NCBI GenBank assembly: GCA_964435565.1
Contig: CAYSZR010000012.1
Coordinates: 1-39,384, forward strand
Direction of reading: 5' to 3'
From: QAMH01 sp964435565
GTDB taxonomy: Bacteria > Actinomycetota > Coriobacteriia > Coriobacteriales > QAMH01
DNA: 39,384 bases
In this document: positions 34,063 through 39,384 of the stretch, piece after piece
Position numbering within the stretch: position 1 is the stretch's first letter
Layout of the letters: the number at the start of each line of letters is the position of its first letter
Position numbers and translations under genes: made by a program
The notes under the pieces: generated by a model
Seen by the model: only the letters and a program-made list of their open reading frames with translations
The model's database searches: none
Told to the model about the DNA's origin: nothing

Positions 34063-35328
34063 CTATATAACCTGATCTGGCGTGCATACATAGCCCTCTA
34101 CGGCGCTTGCTGCCGCAACAGCCGGACTAGCGAGCACTACTTCACTCGCAGGATCACCCATTCGTCCCACGAAATTGCGGTTCGTAGTTGAAATTGCGCG
34201 CTCGCCCGCAGCAAGAACGCCCATATGCCCACCCAGACAGGGCCCACACGTAGGCGTGGAAACAACGCAATTCGCATCAAGAAACACGTTGAGAAGGCCT
34301 TCTTGCATGCACTGACGATACACTTCCTGAGTCGCGGGGATAATGATGCATCGCACGTCAGGTGCGACTGTATGGTCGCGCAATACCTCTGCAGCAGCGC
34401 GCATATCCTCGATACGCCCATTTGTGCAACTGCCAATAACCGCCTGATCGATATCAATATCATTGCATTTTGCGGCAGGTTTCGTATTGCTCGGGAGATG
34501 CGGCAGAGCGACAGTTGGCTGCAGTTCGCTCACATCGATACGGATGACACGTGCATAGTCCGCGTCTTTATCCGAATGATATTCGGTCCAAGTACGCCTT
34601 GCATGTTCACGCGCATACGCTCTCGTACTATCATCGACTTCGAAAATGCCCGCCTTGGCACCAGCCTCTATGGCCATGTTACAGATAGTGAAACGCCCAT
34701 CCATGGAAATCTGCGCGACAGCCGGTCCCGTAAATTCAAGAACCTGATAGAGTGCACCGTCCACGCCGATCATTCCAATAAGAGACAAAATCAGGTCTTT
34801 GGCAGACACGTCGCGTTCAAAACGTCCTTCCAACACGACTTGTATGCTGCGTGGCACTTTGAACCAGGCGCTGCCTGTCGCAAATGCCACTCCTATGTCA
34901 GTAGACCCCATACCCGTTGCAAATGCTCCGAGTGCCCCATAGGTGCATGTATGCGAGTCGGCGCCAATCGCCAAATCGCCGGGCACCACAATACCCTGTT
35001 CAGGCAAAAGGGCATGCTCGATGCCCATGCGTCCAACCTCATAATAATTAGAAAGCCCCTGTTCGCGAGCAAAATCGCGCATGAGCATCACTTGGCTGGC
35101 GCTCTTTATATCCTTATTGGGCGCATAGTGGTCGGGAACGAGCACGACCCTCTCGGGATCGAAAACGCGATTCGAGACCTGTCTGCATACATCGATTGCA
35201 ATGGGTGCCGTTATATCGTTTGCGTGCACGATATCCAGATCACACTCGACGAGCTGATCTGGCACAACTTCTTCGACCCCTGCATGAGCTGCTAGGATTT
35301 TCTCGGCAATTGTCATGGAACGCGTCAT
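34063..35328 (-). CDS. leuC: 3-isopropylmalate dehydratase large subunit
   Basis: Aconitase-family large subunit binding one [4Fe-4S] cluster through C301, C361 and C364 (GSCTNGR and TCGPCLGG), with GADSHTCTYGALGAFATGMGSTD upstream of them. The 421-residue length is that of the short, archaeal-like LeuC. I chose ATG 35328 (MTRSMTIAEK), which has GGAAGG six bases upstream; an ATG four codons later is weaker, and a frame beginning at 35358 would start inside a hairpin. The hairpin lies 19 bases upstream, directly after thrS, so no room exists for a separate promoter between the two. leuA is not in the window. Confidence 0.96.
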   Translation of the reverse strand: MTRSMTIAEKILAAHAGVEEVVPDQLVECDLDIVHANDITAPIAIDVCRQVSNRVFDPERVVLVPDHYAPNKDIKSASQVMLMRDFAREQGLSNYYEVGRMGIEHALLPEQGIVVPGDLAIGADSHTCTYGALGAFATGMGSTDIGVAFATGSAWFKVPRSIQVVLEGRFERDVSAKDLILSLIGMIGVDGALYQVLEFTGPAVAQISMDGRFTICNMAIEAGAKAGIFEVDDSTRAYAREHARRTWTEYHSDKDADYARVIRIDVSELQPTVALPHLPSNTKPAAKCNDIDIDQAVIGSCTNGRIEDMRAAAEVLRDHTVAPDVRCIIIPATQEVYRQCMQEGLLNVFLDANCVVSTPTCGPCLGGHMGVLAAGERAISTTNRNFVGRMGDPASEVVLASPAVAAASAVEGYVCTPDQVI

Positions 35329-35347
35329 AATCAGCCTTCCAGAGATA

Positions 35348-35383
35348 GATGCTGCCATAAGGATCGTCCCTTATGGCAGCATC
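35348..35383 (-). terminator. Perfect 15-bp hairpin between thrS and leuC
   Basis: GATGCTGCCATAAGG (35348-35362) pairs exactly with CCTTATGGCAGCATC (35369-35383) around a six-base loop. On the minus transcript it begins five bases after the thrS stop. No U-run follows (TATCTCTGG), so it may terminate only partly, be a processing site, or protect a 3' end. The leuC ribosome site starts right behind it. Confidence 0.55.
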
Positions 35384-35388
35384 CGGTT

Positions 35389-37311
35389 TTAAACCTGCGC
35401 GTCCTTGAGCATCTGCTCAAAATCTTCGAGCTTCATCGACCCCAGGTCGCCTTCATGGCGCTCGCGCACCGCGACTTCGCCGTTATCAATTTCCTTGTCG
35501 CCAATAACGAGCATATAGGGGACCCTTTGTCCCTGAGCTTTAGCAATCTTCACGCGCATGGGCTCGTTTTGCCCATATACCTCGACGCGACCGCCGCAGG
35601 CGCGCAGCTTCGCAGCGACATCTTGCGCTGCATCAGCATGGCGATCGGCAATTGGAATGACTATCGCCTGAATCGGTGCCAGCCATAGCGGCAGGTTGCC
35701 TGTTGTATGCTCGATAAGAATACCAAGGAAGCGTTCGATAGAACCAAATAGCGCGCGATGCAACATCCAGGGGCGCTCGCTCGCATTATCAGCCGTGCGA
35801 TAATTGATATCGAAGCGTTCCGGCAGGTTAAAATCGACCTGCACCGTCGAACATTGCCACCATCGTCCAATAGCATCTTTGACCTTGATATCTATCTTGG
35901 GGCCATAGAATGCGCCATCGCCAGGATTGATCTCGTAGGCAATACCCTTGCGCTCGATGGCCGCCCGCAAGAAGCTCTCAGCCTTCTCCCACATATCATC
36001 TGTACCGATGGATTTTTCCGGACGAGTTGAAATTTCAGCAGCATACTCGAAGCCGAATTCCTTCATGATGTGGTCGGCCAAATCTAGAATCGCACAGACC
36101 TCGTCGACAACTTGGTCTTCACGGCAAAAAACATGAGCGTCGTCCTGCGTGAACCCACGGGCACGCATCAAGCCATGTACCGCGCCACTCATCTCATGAC
36201 GATAGACCGTGCCAAACTCAAAATAGCGAATGGGCATTTCGCGATATGAGTGAATATCATTTTTATAGAGAATCACATGACCGGGGCAATTCATCGGCTT
36301 GACGCCGTATTCGCTCATGCGCGGCTCTTCGTCCGTCCCCTCATTGATCTGGAAGAAATACATGTTGTCGTGATAATAGCCGTAATGGCCGCTGGTCTTC
36401 CACACGTCCGCTTTGTATATGTGTGGCGTGATGACTTCTTCATAGCCGCGGCGGTACAATTCTTTGCGCAGCCATTCCTGCATGAGTCGGATAATTCTCG
36501 CTCCGGCCGGAAGATACAGTGGCAAGCCAACGCCCGCCTGCTCATCCATCATATAGATGCCTAGTTCGCGACCGAGTTTTCGATGATCGCGCTTTTCTGC
36601 TTCCTCCAGATTATGGAGATATTCCTTCAGATCCTTCTTTTTGAAAAATGCGGTGCCATATAGGCGCTGAAGCTGCTCATTATTGGCATCGCCTTTCCAA
36701 TAGGCACCGGCAACCTTCATGAGCTTGAAGGCGCCAATCTTACCTGCAGTCGGAATATGCGGGCCGCCGCATAAATCGACGAAATCGCCATGCCTGCGAA
36801 CGATGATTTCAGCATCTTCGGGCAAATCGTCGATATGCTCTGCCTTGAACTTCTGGTCTTTGAATAAGTCCTTGGCCTCATCACGCGTCACGACCTCGCG
36901 CACGAACGGCTCGTCTTTGGCGATGATCTCTTGCATCTTTGCTTCGATCGCCTCGAAATCGTCGCTCGATATTGTCTTATCCAAACCAAAATCATAGAAG
37001 AATCCATCATCGGTCTGGGGGCCGAATGCAATCTGCGCACCCGGAAAAAGGATCTGAACCGCCTCTGCCATGACGTGCGCGCACGAGTGGCGCAGTATGC
37101 CCAGCGCCTCAGGCGAACGTTCGGTGAGGATTTCAATGGATGCTCCGTCGTGAAGCGGCGTGTTCAGATCGGCGAATTCCCCATCGATCTTGCCGCCCAG
37201 CGCGGCCTTTGCAAGGCCCGCCCCAATAGCTGCTGCGCAATCGGCAACGGTTGCACCTTCCTCGAGCTGCTTTGCAGAACCATCGGGAAGGCTTACGGTA
37301 ACTGTGCTCAT
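35389..37311 (-). CDS. thrS: Threonyl-tRNA synthetase
   Basis: Class II synthetase of 640 residues. An N-terminal TGS domain (about 1-62) precedes the editing domain with HSCAHVMAEA and LCGGPHIPTAG, which removes serine from mischarged tRNA. The catalytic core has MNCPGHVILYK, whose cysteine is a zinc ligand, RYFEFGTVYRHEMSGA (motif 2) and MLHRALFGSIERFLGILIEH (motif 3). The C-terminal anticodon domain ends the protein. ATG 37311 has AAAGGA seven bases upstream. A likely promoter is at 37384-37412. A six-base-pair stem (37334-37352) lies in the leader, but no T-box consensus was found. Confidence 0.98.
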   Translation of the reverse strand: MSTVTVSLPDGSAKQLEEGATVADCAAAIGAGLAKAALGGKIDGEFADLNTPLHDGASIEILTERSPEALGILRHSCAHVMAEAVQILFPGAQIAFGPQTDDGFFYDFGLDKTISSDDFEAIEAKMQEIIAKDEPFVREVVTRDEAKDLFKDQKFKAEHIDDLPEDAEIIVRRHGDFVDLCGGPHIPTAGKIGAFKLMKVAGAYWKGDANNEQLQRLYGTAFFKKKDLKEYLHNLEEAEKRDHRKLGRELGIYMMDEQAGVGLPLYLPAGARIIRLMQEWLRKELYRRGYEEVITPHIYKADVWKTSGHYGYYHDNMYFFQINEGTDEEPRMSEYGVKPMNCPGHVILYKNDIHSYREMPIRYFEFGTVYRHEMSGAVHGLMRARGFTQDDAHVFCREDQVVDEVCAILDLADHIMKEFGFEYAAEISTRPEKSIGTDDMWEKAESFLRAAIERKGIAYEINPGDGAFYGPKIDIKVKDAIGRWWQCSTVQVDFNLPERFDINYRTADNASERPWMLHRALFGSIERFLGILIEHTTGNLPLWLAPIQAIVIPIADRHADAAQDVAAKLRACGGRVEVYGQNEPMRVKIAKAQGQRVPYMLVIGDKEIDNGEVAVRERHEGDLGSMKLEDFEQMLKDAQV

Positions 37312-37383
37312 GTCAAATTCCTTTCTGCCCTAGACTCGGCTACAAACCGAGTGGGACTTCGTGTTAGAAAAGCACATGGCGAG

Positions 37384-37412
37384 ACACTACACCGCCAGCA
37401 GAGTCGATGCAA
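37384..37412 (-). promoter_or_regulatory. Predicted sigma-70-type promoter of thrS
   Basis: Minus strand TTGCAT (37407-37412) and TAGTGT (37384-37389) with 17-base spacing. The leader of about 65 bases contains a stem ACTCGG/CCGAGT (37334-37339 and 37347-37352) 23 bases before the start. Sequence match only. Confidence 0.45.
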
Positions 37413-37486
37413 GAAAAACTAGGCTACAACAGAAGCCTTTTGGGTGCCTTGCCTCAAGGCGCACAAAACGGCGCCCGTCCACATCC

Positions 37487-37939
37487 CTACCGTTTGCTAC
37501 GGCGGGCCGGCCGCGCAACGCCTGTCGCGCAGTAAGGGCAAACACGCCAATCCGGCTCGAGCGGCTTTCCGCACGTCCCACAGATATTGCGCAGCTTCGT
37601 ACGACAATGAGGGCACGCGATGAAATCTTTCTCGACAGGACGGCCGCACTTGGGACAGTTTCCATAGTTTGCAAGCTGACGCCCCATGAGCTCTATGCTC
37701 ATTGTCTGCTCAGCAGAATCAGCGGTATTAAGGGGCGGGCGCAGCAAGCAATAGGCGACGATACCCGCAACGGGAACAATGGCAAAGATGGTCCAGAAGC
37801 CTACCGGCGCTTCGCGCAAGCGGGCGTCCCTGTTAACCCAAATAACAGCGACAATCCAAAGCAGCACGAGAATCACTGCAAAGATAATGAGCCCGACGCG
37901 TACTGGAAGAGTAAAAACTTGGGAAAGAATTTCGCCCAT
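37487..37939 (-). CDS. Membrane protein with double zinc ribbon
   Basis: A 150-residue protein with two membrane helices (about 13-34 and 47-66) and a C-terminal cytoplasmic double zinc ribbon. The zinc ligands are in CPKCGRPV, ACPHCRTK, CGTCGKPL and VCPYCATG, four CxxC pairs making two ribbons. A basic tail ends the protein. The N-terminal part resembles phospholipase-D-nuclease-like short membrane proteins, but I see no catalytic residues. ATG 37939 has AAGG four bases upstream, 50 bases after folC. Paired hairpin sequences follow its stop (37446-37475). Function unknown. Confidence 0.85.
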   Translation of the reverse strand: MGEILSQVFTLPVRVGLIIFAVILVLLWIVAVIWVNRDARLREAPVGFWTIFAIVPVAGIVAYCLLRPPLNTADSAEQTMSIELMGRQLANYGNCPKCGRPVEKDFIACPHCRTKLRNICGTCGKPLEPDWRVCPYCATGVARPARRSKR

Positions 37940-37989
37940 ATTGCCTTCTTGTCATCGATATAGCCGTTCTTGATAGTGCACAGATTCTA

Positions 37990-39243
37990 TCACCAAATAC
38001 CTTTTACCTCTCCTGCAACCGTGATGGAGCCGGTAGCGATAAAAGACTCACCTGTCAGCAACTGCATTGCATCGCGTATCGTAGACGACACTTCGGGCCT
38101 CTTGCCCGTTTCCTCTTCTACAATCGCAGCAAGCCTGCCTGCTGAAATAGAACGTGGAGAGCTCGATGCCGTTACCACGACACGGAAGAAAAGCGGGCAA
38201 AGGGCTCGGATAACGCCACGGACGTCCTTGTCGGCGAGCACACCAAGAAGCAGCGTAGGTACCTCGACCTTACCCGCCGTCCTGTTAATCTGGGCCAAAG
38301 ACTCCGGAAGGGTCGCGACGATGAAACGCCGTGATAACTCCGTTGCAAGAGTTTCGGCGGATTGTGGATTGTGCGCTGCATCAATGATTACGAGCGGGTC
38401 GGTGCTCAAGCGTTCGAAACGCCCGGGAATCACAACATGAGCAAACGCTTCGAGTCCCGCATTCCTTGCAATCGGATGACCCAGCGCACTGGCAACGGCA
38501 GTCAACGCGGTCGCTGCATTCGAACGCTGGTATCCGGGCAAATGATCAAGCGAATCGACAAATTCATTGATGATAAACGGGTTAGCATAGACAAAGGGGG
38601 AGTCCACGGCCAGTGCCTGGCGTTCGAATACCTCGCCAGCTTTAAGATCGTGTGCAAAGACAGCTTTGCTGCCCGGTTTGATTATGGCTGCTTTTTCGCC
38701 GGCGATTTTCTCGATCGTGTCACCCAATATCTCTGTATGTTCAAGCGCCACTCCCGTAATAACGGCAACCTCGGGGGTAACTACGCTCGTCGCATCCCAA
38801 CGACCGCCCATGCCACATTCGAGCACAGCCCAATCGACCTTCTCGCGTGCAAAATGCCAAAGTGCCGCACCCGTCAATAGCTCGAATTCGGTTGCTTCTA
38901 CGCCTGCGTCCTTCGCAGCTTGAACAGCAGCAGCAATAGCTTCGGCAAATGCCTGATCACTGACAATCTTGCCGTCTATTTCGATACGCTCGGGGTATTT
39001 AACAAGATGCGGGGAAACGTACAGTCCAACATGCAGGCCTTGCGCACGAAGAAGTGCAGCGATCATGCGCGTAGTGGATGATTTGCCATTTGTCCCAGTT
39101 ACTTGAACGCATCGATACGATTGCTCTGGGCTGCCCATCGCATCGCACATCTTATGAATAGGGTCGAGCGATGGGTTTATGCCGAACGTCAGCGCATTGC
39201 CCAATACGGAAACTGCCTCGTCATATGTCAATTGTCCACCCAT
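37990..39243 (-). CDS. folC: Folylpolyglutamate synthase / dihydrofolate synthase
   Basis: Mur-ligase-like enzyme that adds glutamate to folates (and may make dihydrofolate). ATP-binding loop VTGTNGKSSTTRMI lies near residues 42-55, followed by SPHLVKYPERI, and VDWAVLECGMGGRWDATSVV holds the omega-type family motif. RFERLSTDPLVIIDAAHNPQSA marks the C-terminal domain. The start is ATG 39243 (MGGQLTYDEA, 417 residues) with GGAG seven bases upstream; a TTG two codons earlier is less likely. It is followed after 50 bases by the zinc-ribbon gene. The upstream 141 bases run to the window edge without another gene. Confidence 0.95.
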   Translation of the reverse strand: MGGQLTYDEAVSVLGNALTFGINPSLDPIHKMCDAMGSPEQSYRCVQVTGTNGKSSTTRMIAALLRAQGLHVGLYVSPHLVKYPERIEIDGKIVSDQAFAEAIAAAVQAAKDAGVEATEFELLTGAALWHFAREKVDWAVLECGMGGRWDATSVVTPEVAVITGVALEHTEILGDTIEKIAGEKAAIIKPGSKAVFAHDLKAGEVFERQALAVDSPFVYANPFIINEFVDSLDHLPGYQRSNAATALTAVASALGHPIARNAGLEAFAHVVIPGRFERLSTDPLVIIDAAHNPQSAETLATELSRRFIVATLPESLAQINRTAGKVEVPTLLLGVLADKDVRGVIRALCPLFFRVVVTASSSPRSISAGRLAAIVEEETGKRPEVSSTIRDAMQLLTGESFIATGSITVAGEVKGIW

Positions 39244-39384
39244 GCCCAAACTCCATCCTTGTGATGATCAGTCGTAAATATTCTACGCTTTCTCTGGCAA
39301 AGCTTTGACATCATCGGACTTGCTATATATCCACTTAGATATCTTGCTTTCAGTCTAGTTAGGTAACATGTCCGTGACAGGGTT

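Noticed and set aside
34225..35295. Long plus-strand open frame opposite leuC
   Set aside because: It mirrors leuC on the other strand, encodes no recognisable domain, and lacks a ribosome site; leuC itself is certain.
37446..37475. Short stems (GCCTT/AAGGC and GGCGC/GCGCC) after the zinc-ribbon gene
   Set aside because: Stems are short and no U-run follows in the minus transcript, so I did not call a terminator.
37312..37486. Possible T-box riboswitch before thrS
   Set aside because: No T-box consensus or terminator/antiterminator pair was seen; only a short stem at 37334-37352.
39305..39331. Plus-strand TTGACA with TATATC near the right edge
   Set aside because: Spacing of 15 bases is short, and no plus-strand gene can be seen before the window ends.

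Overview
This window is a gene-dense chromosomal stretch of a Gram-positive, single-membrane bacterium. It most resembles the class Coriobacteriia (Actinobacteria), probably an Eggerthellaceae or Atopobiaceae relative of moderate GC. That placement is inference. It rests on actinobacterial-type proteins, GTG starts on several genes (four with clear support: 11759, 14060, 4763 and 16106), the absence of any outer-membrane gene, and an L27 without the cleaved leader typical of Firmicutes. The order mreB-mreC-mreD-mrdA-rodA ... radical SAM pair-rplU-rpmA is nevertheless shared with Clostridia. No rRNA, CRISPR array, insertion sequence, prophage or obvious transferred island is visible. Two tRNA genes are present.

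Almost everything reads leftward on the minus strand. From right to left: folC, a membrane zinc-ribbon protein, thrS (with its own likely promoter), a perfect hairpin, then leuC-leuD-leuB-galU and tRNA-Ser(UGA). Next comes an envelope and signalling patch: a seven-helix HD-GYP protein and a GT2 glycosyltransferase on minus. These face a plus-strand polyprenyl-phosphate-glycosyltransferase-like enzyme and a class A penicillin-binding protein. An OmpR-type response regulator and histidine kinase, a small 2[4Fe-4S] ferredoxin, a TrmA/RlmD-type rRNA methyltransferase and tRNA-Arg(CCG) follow. After these lie a cyclophilin, a TPR membrane protein and ndk.

The central block is the rod-shape machinery: mreB, mreC, mreD, mrdA (PBP2), rodA and a DUF697-like protein of unknown role. 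It is followed by two radical-SAM-linked proteins of unknown function and by rplU-rpmA, which end in a strong terminator. The left end is a tight run glmS-acpS-nnrD-alr-udg-tsaE. A J-domain membrane protein and a HlyD-like adaptor follow, then tsaB, which is cut by the window edge.

Functionally the window is dominated by peptidoglycan and shape (glmS, alr, mre/rod, two PBPs), t6A tRNA modification (tsaE, tsaB), leucine synthesis (leuCDB), translation and metabolite repair. I did not find a clearly new system. The best leads are the DUF697 protein in the rod operon, the J-domain/HlyD pair between tsaE and tsaB, the Rho-N/SAP-like tail on L21, the uncharacterised radical SAM pair, and several unexplained RNA hairpins and one dyad at gene starts.
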